In this document: piece by piece, positions 52,214-61,164 of the stretch | Layout of the letters: every line of letters starts with the position of its first letter | How positions within the stretch are numbered: the stretch's first letter is position 1 | DNA from: a bacterium | Lineage (GTDB): Bacteria; Actinomycetota; Acidimicrobiia; Acidimicrobiales; Bin134 | Direction of reading: 5' to 3' | Assembly: GCA_028819295.1 (NCBI GenBank) | Contig: JAPPMA010000070.1 | Location: forward strand, 18,070 to 82,069 | DNA: 64,000 bases | Notes under the pieces: generated by a model | The model's database searches: none | The model's input: the letters and a program-made list of their open reading frames with translations, nothing else | What the model was told of the DNA's origin: nothing | Translations under genes and position numbers: made by a program

Positions 52214-52942
52214 TCACTTGGCCAATACCGCGTCGGCGAAGTCGGAGTGGCAGATGACGAAATCAGACATGTAGGTGTCCGATTGGTTGAACCTCAGTTC
52301 TTCGCCGTTGAGACGGGAGACGTGCAGCCCGGCGGCGGCGGCCACCGCGGCGGGGGCGCACAGGTCCCACTCGTGCAGTCCCGAGGCATGGGCGTACACC
52401 TCGGCTTCGCCGTTGACGACGGCGGCAGCCTTGGCGCCGGCCGAGCCCATCTGCACGATGGTGGCTCCGATTTCGCCGGCGATGCGGCGGGCCAGGCGAC
52501 CGGGCCGGCTCCGGCTGGTGATGACCCGGGGTCGGGCGGCGGCCACTGGCATGGGGGGAGCAGGCTCGGTGGTCAGGGTGATGCCCTGGGCGGGGAGGGC
52601 CACCGCCGCGGCGACTGGCGCGCCGTCGGCGACCAGGGCCACATGGACGGCCCAGTCGGTGCGGCCGGGGATGGAGAACTCGCGGGTGCCGTCGAGCGGG
52701 TCCACGATCCACACCCGGTGGTGCTCGAGTCGACGACGGTCGTCGGTCGACTCTTCCGACAGCACCATGTCGTCGGGGCGGTGTTCTTGGAGGGCGCCGG
52801 CGATGAAGTCGTGGGCGGCGGCATCGCCTCGCGCCCCCACCGCGAACGGGGCCAGACGCTGCCCGCCCAATTCGGCCCTCAGGGCGACCAGCATCTCCCC
52901 CGCCTCAGACGCCAGCCGAGCAGCCAATTGGTGGTCGTTCAC
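52214..52942 (-). CDS. CysQ/inositol monophosphatase-family phosphatase, copy 2
   Basis: A 242-residue magnesium-dependent phosphatase. The metal motif WIVDPLDGTREF is intact, with LSEESTDDR before it and EWDLCAPAAVAAAAG near the C-terminus. CysQ members remove the 3'-phosphate from PAP and PAPS made by sulfate activation. The GTG at 52942 overlaps the upstream paralogue's stop (GTGA). It lies last in the Sat-CysC operon. Substrate could also be an inositol phosphate. Confidence 0.85.
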   Translation of the reverse strand: MNDHQLAARLASEAGEMLVALRAELGGQRLAPFAVGARGDAAAHDFIAGALQEHRPDDMVLSEESTDDRRRLEHHRVWIVDPLDGTREFSIPGRTDWAVHVALVADGAPVAAAVALPAQGITLTTEPAPPMPVAAARPRVITSRSRPGRLARRIAGEIGATIVQMGSAGAKAAAVVNGEAEVYAHASGLHEWDLCAPAAVAAAAGLHVSRLNGEELRFNQSDTYMSDFVICHSDFADAVLAK

Positions 52943-53724
52943 CGGTTTGAAGAGATGCCGAGCAAGGCCATCACCTGATCGCTCAAGCCGGGGGCAACTG
53001 CGATGAAGCCGTCCATCAGCGGGTCGGCCCGGTTGAACACCACTTCGGCGCCGTCGGTTCCGCACACCCGCCCGCCGCCGGCTCGCACCAGCGCGGCCCC
53101 GCCGGCCACGTCCCACTCGTTCTTGGGCACCAGCGTCCAGGTGGCGTCGGCCAATCCTGCACCCACCAGGCTGAGCTTGTAGGCCACCGAGCCCATGTTG
53201 CGCACCGCGATCGGCGTGGAGAAGAAGCGCTCCCACTCGCCCCGCCTCACCTCGCTGCGGGAGGCCAGCACCAGCGCGCCCCGAATGTCGGCGGTGTCGG
53301 TGGTGCCCGCGGGCTGGCCGTTGCACATCACCCCGGTCTCGTCCGATCCGATGATGAGGTGACCGTTGGGCGGGCTCAGAACGCCGCCGGCCACCGGCAC
53401 CCCGTCTTCCACCAGCCCGACTGAGACGCACCACTCGGGAATGCCGTCGATGAACTCTCTGGTGCCGTCGATGGGATCAACCACCCATACTCTGCGCCGG
53501 TCGAGCCGGCTGTGGGCGTCGGTGCTCTCCTCCGACAGCCACCCCTCGTCGCCGCCTCGCAGCGCCGCGGCCAGCGCATCGTTGACCGCGGTGTCGGCCG
53601 CGGTCAGCGGATCGCCCCCGTCCTTGAGCTCGGATTCGATCTCGCCGGGGGTGTATCGCTTCAGCACCTCGCCGGCCGCAGCCAGCGCGTCGGCGATGCG
53701 GGTCAGATCATCGGAGCGGGCCAT
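52939..53724 (-). CDS. CysQ/inositol monophosphatase-family phosphatase, copy 1
   Basis: A 261-residue paralogue of the following gene. WVVDPIDGTREFIDGIPEW carries the metal-binding acids and NEWDVAGGAALVRAGGG the last motif. It is co-transcribed with sat-cysC, which points to 3'-phosphoadenosine phosphate turnover rather than inositol metabolism. Having two divergent copies side by side suggests split substrates, such as PAP and PAPS, but that is inference. Confidence 0.85.
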   Translation of the reverse strand: MARSDDLTRIADALAAAGEVLKRYTPGEIESELKDGGDPLTAADTAVNDALAAALRGGDEGWLSEESTDAHSRLDRRRVWVVDPIDGTREFIDGIPEWCVSVGLVEDGVPVAGGVLSPPNGHLIIGSDETGVMCNGQPAGTTDTADIRGALVLASRSEVRRGEWERFFSTPIAVRNMGSVAYKLSLVGAGLADATWTLVPKNEWDVAGGAALVRAGGGRVCGTDGAEVVFNRADPLMDGFIAVAPGLSDQVMALLGISSNR

Positions 53725-53790
53725 CTCAGCGGCTATCCAAGCAGATTGTCGGAGGGAAGACTGTCGAAGAGGAGCACCTCGGCAACCGGT

Positions 53791-55506
53791 CTATTCGAGG
53801 TACCCCTCGGCCACCAGGTGGTCGATGATGGCCTGGGCCGCCTCATCGGGCGTCTGGTCCACGGTGGGCAAAACGACGTCGGCGTCGGCCGGCTCCTCAT
53901 AGGGGTCGGAGATGCCGGTGAACTCCTTGATGATCCCGGCCCGGGCCTTGGCGTACAGCCCCTTGCGGTCCCGCTCCTCGCACACCTCCAGCGGCGTGGA
54001 CACGTGTACCAGCACGTAGCCGCCGTTGGCCGAGATGGCCTCCCGGTTCTTGTACCGGGGCCCGGCGTAGGGGGCGATCGGCGCGCAGATGGCGATGCCG
54101 CCGTGCTTGGTGATCTCCGAGGCCACATACCCGATGCGGGTGATGTTGATGTCGCGGTGCTCTTTGGAGAAGCCCAGCTCCGACGACAGGTTGGTGCGCA
54201 CCACGTCGCCGTCCAGCAGGGTCACCGGTCGTCCGCCCCGCTCCAGGAGCTTGGACATGAGCGCGTTGGCGATGGTGGACTTGCCCGAACCGCTGAGGCC
54301 GGTGAAGAACACGGTGAAGCCCTGCTTGGACTTCTGGGGATGGGTTCGGCGCAGTTCGGCCACCACCTCGGGATAGCTGAACCACTCGGGGATGTCGTCG
54401 CCCGACGCCAGGCGGTCGCGCAGCTCGGTGCCGCTGACGCTCAAGGTGGCGGTGCCCTCGCCCACTTCGTCCACCGGGTGGTAGCTGTCGCTGTCGGGGA
54501 CGTACACCATCATCTTGAACGGCACCATGGTCACGCCCAGCTCGTCGGTGTGGTTCTGCAACATGTCCTGGGCGTCGTAGGGCCCGTAGAAGGGGTTGCC
54601 GGCGGCGTCGGAGCCCGGTCCGGCGTGGTCTCGACCCACGATGAAGTGCGACACGCCGTGGTTCTTGCGGATGATGGCGTGCCACACCGCCTCCCGGGGG
54701 CCGCCCATGCGCATGGCCAGCGGCAGCATGGCCAGCATGGCCGAGTTCTCCGGGTAGCGCTTGATGATGTGCTGGTACACCCGTCCCCGGGTGTAGTGGT
54801 CCACATCGCCGGGCTTGGTCATGCCCACCACCGGGTGGATGAGCAGGTTGGCGTCGGCTTCCACCGCGGCCCGTCGGGTTAGCTCCACATGGGCCCGGTG
54901 CATCGGGTTGCGGGTTTGGAAGGCCACCACCCGGCTCCAGCCCGCCACATCGAAGGCGGCCCGCAGTCGGGCCGGGGTGCGCCGAAGCTCGGTGAAGTCG
55001 TAGTGGACCGGGAGTTGCAGGCCCTGCACCGACCCGCCCAGGTAGAACCGGGCGGTGTTGTGAACCAGGTGGCCCACGCCGGGGTGGTCGGGGTCCAAGC
55101 TGTCGAACACCGCCTCGGCCTCGGCCGCGGTGTCGGGCACCCACACATCGCCCACGGTGAGCACCGCCAGCATGACCCCTTCCACATCCCGCAGCGCGAG
55201 GCGACCGGCGGCCTGGGCGGCCTCGGCGGTATCGCCGTCCACGTCCAGGGTGATGGGCATGGGCCACAGCGTCCCGTCGGCCAGCCGCATGTCGGAGCAC
55301 ACCCGCTCGTAGTCGGCTTGGCCCATGAAGCCCCGCAGCGGAGAGAAGCCGCCGTTGAGCAGCAGCTCGAGATCGCACGCATGGCGGGGCTGGAGGGTAC
55401 ACGACGGCAGGTCGCGCGATTCTGCCTTGAGTTCCTCAGCGGTGGCGTCGTCGACCATCAGGTCGGTGAGCGCGCCGCCGTGGGGTTGGATCAAGTTTGA
55501 AGCCAC
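53791..55506 (-). CDS. Bifunctional sulfate adenylyltransferase / adenylylsulfate kinase (Sat-CysC)
   Basis: A 571-residue fusion. Residues about 1-390 are ATP sulfurylase with FQTRNPMHRAHVELTRRA and GRDHAGPGSDAAG. Residues about 395-571 are APS kinase with Walker A FTGLSGSGKSTIANAL and the DGDVVRTNLSSELGFSKEHR segment. The enzyme makes PAPS from sulfate and ATP. The GTG at 55506 starts 121 bp from the divergent SLC13 permease. Two CysQ-type phosphatases follow. Assimilation or sulfonation is the likely use; no reductases are in view. Confidence 0.93.
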   Translation of the reverse strand: MASNLIQPHGGALTDLMVDDATAEELKAESRDLPSCTLQPRHACDLELLLNGGFSPLRGFMGQADYERVCSDMRLADGTLWPMPITLDVDGDTAEAAQAAGRLALRDVEGVMLAVLTVGDVWVPDTAAEAEAVFDSLDPDHPGVGHLVHNTARFYLGGSVQGLQLPVHYDFTELRRTPARLRAAFDVAGWSRVVAFQTRNPMHRAHVELTRRAAVEADANLLIHPVVGMTKPGDVDHYTRGRVYQHIIKRYPENSAMLAMLPLAMRMGGPREAVWHAIIRKNHGVSHFIVGRDHAGPGSDAAGNPFYGPYDAQDMLQNHTDELGVTMVPFKMMVYVPDSDSYHPVDEVGEGTATLSVSGTELRDRLASGDDIPEWFSYPEVVAELRRTHPQKSKQGFTVFFTGLSGSGKSTIANALMSKLLERGGRPVTLLDGDVVRTNLSSELGFSKEHRDINITRIGYVASEITKHGGIAICAPIAPYAGPRYKNREAISANGGYVLVHVSTPLEVCEERDRKGLYAKARAGIIKEFTGISDPYEEPADADVVLPTVDQTPDEAAQAIIDHLVAEGYLE

Positions 55507-55585
55507 GAGGGTATTTCATATCGCGATTTCCAACCGGCTGAGTCATCGGAACACAGGGATGGTGATCCCGTCGTCCGAATAAACC

Positions 55586-55612
55586 CCAAGGCCCTGTTGG
55601 CGTGCCAAGGCC
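55586..55612. promoter_or_regulatory. Repeat cluster upstream of the SLC13 permease
   Basis: CCAAGGCC occurs at 55586-55593 and 55605-55612, 19 bp apart, flanking the inverted repeat TTGGC-GT-GCCAA (55597-55608). The cluster is 16-42 bp before the SLC13 start in the divergent sulfate promoter region. Possible operator of a sulfate-responsive regulator; by eye only. Confidence 0.4.
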
Positions 55613-55627
55613 GTAGCATTTCCCTGA

Positions 55628-57385
55628 ATGGACGGCGATGCGGTGCTCACCATCGCGGTGTTGGCGGTTATGGGCGCCGGGCTCATCAGCAACCGGCTCT
55701 CGCCCGCTGCCGGGGTGATGGGCGCCACCGGCGGCCTGTTCCTGTTCCGGGTGATCGACGCCGACCAGGCTTTCCGCGGTTTCGCCAACCCTGCTTTCTT
55801 CACGATCGGGGCGCTCTATGTGGTGGCGGGCGCGGTGACCAAGACCAACGCCTTGCAGCCCTTGGTGGCCCGGATGCTGGATCGGGGCGCCCGAACCCGG
55901 GTGGCGCTCTTCCGGCTGCTGACTCCGGCCAGCGCGGCCTCGGCCTTCTTGGCCAACACCCCCATTGTGGCCATGCTGGTGCCCGCGGTGCGGAGCTGGA
56001 GTGAGCGATACGGGCGGGCCGCCTCCCGGTTTCTGATCCCGCTGTCGTACGCCACCATCTTGGGCGGGGCGATCACCGCCATCGGCACCAGCACCAACCT
56101 GGTTCTGGGCGGCCTTTTGCAGTCGGCGGGCTACGACGAATTGGAGATGTTCGAGTTGGCCCGCTTCGGCCTGCCGCTGGCCGGCGCCGGACTCGTTCTG
56201 ATTGTTGTCGCCGCGCCCTGGGTGCTGCCCGAACGGCGCGATCCCGAGCCGGCCGGCGAGGGCCGCTCCTATCTGGTGTCGATGTACGTGGCCGAGCGGG
56301 GGGCGTTCGACGGGCAGTCGGTGGAGGCGGGGGGCCTGCGCCATCTCCAAGGCGTGTTCTTGGTGGAGGTGGAGCGGCAGGGCACGGTGATCGCCCCCGT
56401 GGCGCCCACGTTCGTGCTCCGGGGCGGCGACCGGCTCACGTTCGCCGGGCGAGTCGACTTGGTGCTCGACCTCCAGGCCATGTCCGGGCTGGTCTCGGCC
56501 GAGGATCCCCATTTGGAGGCGGTGGACTCACACGACCACACGTTCTTCGAGGCGGTTGTGGGCGCGGCCTCTCCTCTTGCGGGGAGAACGCTGGCCGAGG
56601 CCGGATTCCGGGGCCGCTATCAGGCCGCGGTGGTGGGCATCCATCGCTCGGGGGCGCCGGTGGAGGCCAAATTCGGCCAGGTGCGCCTTCGGGTTGGCGA
56701 CACGCTGCTGGTGCTGGCCGCCGACGGCTTCGACGAGCGGTGGCGCAACCACAACGACTTCTTGCTGGTGTCGCGGTTGGGCGGGTCGCCGCCGCGGGCC
56801 AGCCGGCGGGCACCGGTGGCGCTGGCCGCAATAGTGGCCCTGGTGGTGCTGCCCGCGGCGGGGGCGCTGAGCGTGCTGGAGGCGGCGTTGATCGCGGCGG
56901 GCGCCGTGGTGGTGGGCGGGGTGCTCACCCCTCGGGAGGCCCGGGAGGCAGTGGACTTCAGCGTGCTCATCACCATCGGTGCCGCGTTCGGCTTAGGAGC
57001 TGCACTGGAGGAGGCCGGTTTGGCCGAGGACCTGGCCGATGCCATCGTCACCGGATTCGATTTCATGGGCGATGCCGGGGTGGTGCTGGGCATCGTGATC
57101 GCCACCATGCTGCTGACCGAGCTCATCACCAACGTGGCCGCGGTGGCCCTGGTGTTCCCGGTGGCATTGGAGGCGGCCGCCCAGTCCGGGTTGGATCCCC
57201 GCGCCATGGCGCTCGGCGTGGCGGTGGCCGCCTCGGCATCGTTCCTGACCCCCATCGGCTATCAGACCAACACCATGGTGTACGGCCCCGGCCGCTACCG
57301 CTTCACCGACTACCTCCGCTTAGGCGTGCCGATGTCGATCCTCACCCTGGTACTGCTCACCGCCCTGGTGACCGCCGCGGCCTGA
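55628..57385 (+). CDS. SLC13/DASS-family permease with TrkA-C domains, probable sulfate transporter
   Basis: A 585-residue transporter with hydrophobic halves (about 1-200 and 395-585) around a cytoplasmic region with two TrkA-C/RCK-like domains (about 205-290 and 300-380). The ATILGGAITAIGTSTNLVLGGLL and ITNVAAVALVFPVALEAA segments are typical SLC13 signature regions. This SAC1-like layout and the divergent sat-cysC operon argue for sulfate rather than dicarboxylate uptake. Confidence 0.85.
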   Translation: MDGDAVLTIAVLAVMGAGLISNRLSPAAGVMGATGGLFLFRVIDADQAFRGFANPAFFTIGALYVVAGAVTKTNALQPLVARMLDRGARTRVALFRLLTPASAASAFLANTPIVAMLVPAVRSWSERYGRAASRFLIPLSYATILGGAITAIGTSTNLVLGGLLQSAGYDELEMFELARFGLPLAGAGLVLIVVAAPWVLPERRDPEPAGEGRSYLVSMYVAERGAFDGQSVEAGGLRHLQGVFLVEVERQGTVIAPVAPTFVLRGGDRLTFAGRVDLVLDLQAMSGLVSAEDPHLEAVDSHDHTFFEAVVGAASPLAGRTLAEAGFRGRYQAAVVGIHRSGAPVEAKFGQVRLRVGDTLLVLAADGFDERWRNHNDFLLVSRLGGSPPRASRRAPVALAAIVALVVLPAAGALSVLEAALIAAGAVVVGGVLTPREAREAVDFSVLITIGAAFGLGAALEEAGLAEDLADAIVTGFDFMGDAGVVLGIVIATMLLTELITNVAAVALVFPVALEAAAQSGLDPRAMALGVAVAASASFLTPIGYQTNTMVYGPGRYRFTDYLRLGVPMSILTLVLLTALVTAAA

Positions 57386-57395
57386 GCTCTGCGAT

Positions 57396-58484
57396 CTATA
57401 GCACCCCGACGGCCATGTCGGCGGCGTGGGCCAGCATGTCGTCCACCCGGCGGGCAATGTCGTGGACGTCGCCGGTGGTTCCCATGCCCCCGGTCATGCC
57501 CTGGAGGCGGCGGGCGTAGGCCCCCTCCACGATGCAGGCCTGCTTCCACCAGCTGAACACGGCGTAGTAGGGGAGATCGGACAGGTCGAAGCCCGACTGG
57601 GAGGCATAGCGGTCGGCCACTTCGGCTCGGCGGACGAAGCAGTCGAGCAGGGTGGGGGGATCGGTTAGGAAGCTCATCTCGTCGCCGGGGTCGGCCCAGT
57701 ATTGGAGCGACCAGGCGAAGTCGGCGATGGGATTGCCGGTGGTACACAGCTCCCAGTCGAGCACTGCGGCGATCTTCCACTGGTCGTTCAGCACGGTGTT
57801 GTCGAAGCGGTAGTCGCCGTGGGCCAACGCCGCAGGAGCGGTCTCGGCGGGTTTGGCCGCGTTCAGGCGCTCATGCAGCTCGATGAGCAACGGCACCTCC
57901 CGCACCCCGGCGGCCTCCACTTGGCGGCGCCAGCGCTTCAACTGGCGACCCGCGTAGTCCTCCCGTCGGCCCAAGTCGCCCAGCCCCGCCTCGTCGAGGT
58001 CAAGCGTGTGGAAGGCAACCTGCACGTCGAGCAGGCTCTGGGTGGCGACCTCGGCCTGCTCTGGGGTCATGTGGGCCGCGGAGTCCTGGTCTCGCAGGAT
58101 GAGTCCTTCCACGAAGCTCATCACGTAGAAGTCGGCGCCATTGACGGAGTGGTCGTCGCAGAAGGCCACCATCTCGGGCACCGGCACATCGCTTGCCTCT
58201 CCCAGAGCGGCCATGATGCGCCATTCCCGTCCCATGTCGTGGGCGGTGGCCAGCGCCGATCCCACCGGCGGTCGCCGCAGCGCCCACTGTCGGCCCCCGG
58301 AGTCGGACAGCCGAAAGGTGAGATTCGACCCGCCGGCGGCAATCAGGTCGAAGGCGAACGGCGGCTCGCTGTCGGCGATATTGGCGGCCAGCCAGGCGCT
58401 GACCGGCACGACGTCGATTCCTGGGACATCGGCGCTCGAAGACTCCACCGCCTCAGTCTGGTATTCCGCTACGGTCAGTGCCAT
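57396..58484 (-). CDS. APH-like phosphotransferase of the acyl-CoA dehydrogenase-linked type
   Basis: A 362-residue kinase-fold protein. The Brenner motif AALAHGDYRFDNTVL and the Mg-binding LDWELCTTGNPIADFAW are intact. This is the ACAD10/APH-like family, often near fatty-acid genes in actinobacteria; the acceptor is unknown. The start at ATG 58484 shares the CATG at 58482-58485 with the divergent Ogt gene, so one of the two starts may really lie further in. Confidence 0.85.
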   Translation of the reverse strand: MALTVAEYQTEAVESSSADVPGIDVVPVSAWLAANIADSEPPFAFDLIAAGGSNLTFRLSDSGGRQWALRRPPVGSALATAHDMGREWRIMAALGEASDVPVPEMVAFCDDHSVNGADFYVMSFVEGLILRDQDSAAHMTPEQAEVATQSLLDVQVAFHTLDLDEAGLGDLGRREDYAGRQLKRWRRQVEAAGVREVPLLIELHERLNAAKPAETAPAALAHGDYRFDNTVLNDQWKIAAVLDWELCTTGNPIADFAWSLQYWADPGDEMSFLTDPPTLLDCFVRRAEVADRYASQSGFDLSDLPYYAVFSWWKQACIVEGAYARRLQGMTGGMGTTGDVHDIARRVDDMLAHAADMAVGVL

Positions 58485-59052
58485 GTCTCAAACTGCGCTG
58501 CTTTCCCGCTCCGACCCTGCTTCCTCTGAGGCTGATGGACTCGGCGTGGCCCTGGGGTCGCTGGACACGCCCATCGGACGGCTTCAGTTGGCGGCAACTT
58601 CCCAGGGGCTGGTGAGGATCGGCTTCGGCTGCATGGAAACCAGAGAGGACATGATGGCCGAGCTCGCCGAACTGCCTCGCACGGGAGGCGAGGGCAATCC
58701 CGTCTGGCTGGAAGAGCCCATAACCCAGCTCCGCGAGTATTTCGACGGAAGCCGCCGCTGGTTCGATTTGGCTTTGGACTGGCACCTGAGCCACGGGTTC
58801 TATAGCCAGGTTCTTGACACGCTGATGACCGTGGAATACGGCACGACGGTTTCCTACGGCGAGTTGGCCTGCATGGCCGGTTCGCCGGGCGCGGCCCGCG
58901 CCGTGGGGACGGCCATGTCCACCAACCCCTTTCCCCTCGTCGTGCCCTGTCACCGGGTGGTGCGAAGCGACGGGTCGGTGGGGGAGTACGGAGGCCGTCC
59001 CGAGGTCAAGACCTGGCTCATCGACCACGAGCGCGCCCACCGCGATTCATGA
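58483..59052 (+). CDS. Methylated-DNA-protein-cysteine methyltransferase (Ogt/MGMT)
   Basis: A 189-residue O6-alkylguanine repair protein. LDTPIGRLQLAATSQGLVRIGFG and the DNA-binding VEYGTTVSYGELA precede the acceptor-Cys motif LVVPCHRVVRSDGSVGEYGG. It transfers alkyl groups from guanine to its own Cys. An internal GTG at about 58543 would remove the unusual N-terminal 20 residues and clear the overlap with the divergent gene. Its stop overlaps the SDR start in ATGA. Confidence 0.9.
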   Translation: MSQTALLSRSDPASSEADGLGVALGSLDTPIGRLQLAATSQGLVRIGFGCMETREDMMAELAELPRTGGEGNPVWLEEPITQLREYFDGSRRWFDLALDWHLSHGFYSQVLDTLMTVEYGTTVSYGELACMAGSPGAARAVGTAMSTNPFPLVVPCHRVVRSDGSVGEYGGRPEVKTWLIDHERAHRDS

Positions 59053-59828
59053 GCCGTCTCACCAAGCTGGACCGGTCGGTGGCCGGGAGGGTGGCGGTGG
59101 TCACCGGTGCGGCCTCGGGGATGGGGCGGGCCACGGCGTGGCTGTTGGCCGACGAGGGGGCCAAGGTGGCCGCGCTGGACGTCAATCGCCCAGGGGTGGA
59201 GGAGACAGTGGCTGCCATCTCCGACGCCGGCGGCACGGCACTGGCGGTGGCCTGCGACTTGGCTGATCCCGACGTGGCGGCGCCGGTGGTGGAGCGGGTG
59301 CAGGCCGAACTGGGCCCGGTGGACATCCTGATCAACAACGCGGGCATTGCTGCCGGCGCTCCCGTCGAGGCAGCCGACTACGAGGATGTGTGGGCCGCCG
59401 CCATGGAGGTGAACCTCACCGCGCAGATGCGCTTGGTGCGGGCCTGCCTGGGCGACCTGAAGCGCAACGGCGACGGCCGCATCGTGAACGTGGCCTCCAC
59501 CGAGGGGGTGATGGCCACCCCCAACACCTCCCCCTACACGGTGAGCAAGCACGGGGTGATAGGGCTCACCCGGGCGCTGGCCGTGGAATTGGGCCAGTGG
59601 GGGGTGACGGCCAACGCGATCTGCCCCGGCCCGATCCGCACCGCCATGACCGGCGACATCCCCGAGGAGGCCAAGCAGAAGTACGCCCGCCGCCGGGTGC
59701 CGGCCCGCCGCTACGGCGATCCCGAGGAGGTGGCCCAGATCACCCTGTCTCTGGTGCTGCCCGCCGCCTCATTCATCAACGGCGCCGTGGTACTGGTAGA
59801 CGGCGGCCTCCACGCCAAGTCCAACTGA
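59049..59828 (+). CDS. Short-chain dehydrogenase/reductase
   Basis: A 259-residue SDR. Cofactor motif AVVTGAASGMGRATAWLLADEGA with the Asp-type NAD preference (ALDVNRP), NNAGIAAGAPV, Ser in VASTEGVMA, and YTVSKHG with catalytic Tyr and Lys; VDGGLHAKSN ends it. Coupled to Ogt by ATGA. It is the last high-GC gene before the AT-rich island. Confidence 0.88.
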   Translation: MSRLTKLDRSVAGRVAVVTGAASGMGRATAWLLADEGAKVAALDVNRPGVEETVAAISDAGGTALAVACDLADPDVAAPVVERVQAELGPVDILINNAGIAAGAPVEAADYEDVWAAAMEVNLTAQMRLVRACLGDLKRNGDGRIVNVASTEGVMATPNTSPYTVSKHGVIGLTRALAVELGQWGVTANAICPGPIRTAMTGDIPEEAKQKYARRRVPARRYGDPEEVAQITLSLVLPAASFINGAVVLVDGGLHAKSN

Positions 59829-60068
59829 AGGTCGTCCTCATGATGCCGCCTCAGAGCACATCCGCCCTGCATACAGATCTCGCAAGACATGAATTGTCAC
59901 CGCCAGGATTTAGAATCAGATGCGCCAATCGGCTAACCAGGCCAAGTGAAAGCAAATTGAAATATGACCAAATATCATAATGAGAAAGCAAAGAGCAGCA
60001 TTTGCCATGTGAACACCATGAGTCACAACTGAACGGATGAGAGAATACAATGACAGCAAGGGGGATGA
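59829..60068. other. Left edge of the AT-rich island, gene-free
   Basis: The GC-rich pattern ends within about 100 bp of the SDR stop, and A/T tracts dominate from about 59950. A short dyad TATGA-CCAAATA-TCATA (59963-59979) follows TTGAAA (59957-59962); these could be an operator and a -35 box for the downstream operon, but no -10 at normal spacing is convincing. No tRNA, integrase or att-type direct repeat is visible in the 240 bp. Confidence 0.5.
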
Positions 60069-60605
60069 ATGCCAAAACTAGAAATTGATGATGTGGTCGT
60101 GCTGCTGCTGGGCTGTCCAACAGAGAAGCCAGAGTTAGAGGACAAATTGTCCGGTGTAACTCGGTTAGAAAAGTTAGTGTTTTTGGTCGAGCAAGAAACG
60201 TCACTGGGCGAATTGCTCGATGAAGATGCAAATTTCATAGCATATAATTTTGGCCCATTCTCTGCAGCTGTGTACCAGGCTGTAGATTCGCTCAGCGGTT
60301 ACGGCCTCTTGGAAGATTCAGCTTCTCTTGCAAATAGCGATGAAGATTCATGGGAACAGATTAGGGTTGTTGGGGTTGATCGATCCGATCCATATGCAAC
60401 TAGGAATTTCGAACTAACAGAAAGGGGTAAACAATACTACAGAGTATTAACTGAGGAAATATCTGATGAATACATTGATGAGTTGGTGGCCCTTAAGGAA
60501 CAGTTTGGATCAATTCCACTACGGCAGCTAGTTCGTTATGTGTATCAAGAATATCCAGACATGACTGAAAACTCACTGATACGTGATGATATTCTCAATC
60601 GCTAG
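60069..60605 (+). CDS. YwgA/Panacea-like helical protein, first gene of a four-gene cassette
   Basis: A 178-residue acidic protein. LSGVTRLEKLVFLVEQE, FIAYNFGPFSAAVYQAVDSLSGYGLL and ELTERGKQYY form the pattern seen in YwgA-like and Panacea (DUF4065) winged-helix proteins, where a GPF/GPY turn separates the first helices. Panacea proteins act as antitoxins for diverse toxins, so an antitoxin role here is possible but unproven. It overlaps the next gene by about 20 bases. Confidence 0.6.
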   Translation: MPKLEIDDVVVLLLGCPTEKPELEDKLSGVTRLEKLVFLVEQETSLGELLDEDANFIAYNFGPFSAAVYQAVDSLSGYGLLEDSASLANSDEDSWEQIRVVGVDRSDPYATRNFELTERGKQYYRVLTEEISDEYIDELVALKEQFGSIPLRQLVRYVYQEYPDMTENSLIRDDILNR

Positions 60606-61164
60606 TGAGAATAGAATAGCGATTATCGGCATCGCCTTAATGTTTTTGGTAGCGGTGGGATCGGGCGTATTCAAGGCCACGAATTACAGACTGCGAGTCT
60701 ATCGTGAGTGGAAGCCTTACAGAGTGGGGTCGGTGATGGCGGGTTTAGATGAATTTGCGATGAGCGTCATCATTGAATTGCAAAAGAGAACTTCGTATGA
60801 ATTTAGAAACAGCACTTCCGAAGAGTTTTGGCCGTCTGGACCTCCTCCTGACCCTGCGTCCTTCAAGTACTTGGTATCTGAGTATTCGAAGGCCATGAAG
60901 TATCGTGCCTGCATAGAAAGCGACGTCGACCGACTCATGAGAGTAGGGCCTGGATTTGTAGTCGCGCTATCCGGTTTAGCGGCTGGGACATCGCTGGTGG
61001 CACTTTATTTCGCGGAAATTGTAAACGTTGCATCCATCGCTATTGCCGGATACTGCATCAGTGGCCTATCTATTGCGGCTACCTTGCTGTTGCTCATATT
61101 TCACATGGTCCTCCAACACAGGCTTGCAAGTGCAGAAATGTTGTCGGATAGACGGGAGGGTTGA
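60586..61164 (+). CDS. Membrane protein with three predicted segments
   Basis: A 192-residue protein. Segment 1 (IAIIGIALMFLVAVGSGVF) is near the N-terminus; a soluble loop of about 100 residues follows; segments 2 and 3 (VVALSGLAAGTSLVALYFA and IAIAGYCISGLSIAATLLLLIF) end it. A cytoplasmic C-terminal tail is short. No family recognised. It overlaps both neighbours, so it is translationally coupled. A membrane effector or sensor is plausible in a defence cassette. Confidence 0.6.
   Translation: MIFSIASENRIAIIGIALMFLVAVGSGVFKATNYRLRVYREWKPYRVGSVMAGLDEFAMSVIIELQKRTSYEFRNSTSEEFWPSGPPPDPASFKYLVSEYSKAMKYRACIESDVDRLMRVGPGFVVALSGLAAGTSLVALYFAEIVNVASIAIAGYCISGLSIAATLLLLIFHMVLQHRLASAEMLSDRREG

Noticed and set aside
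59829-60068. tRNA-linked integration site at the AT-rich island edge
   Set aside because: No tRNA end, integrase or flanking direct repeat was visible.
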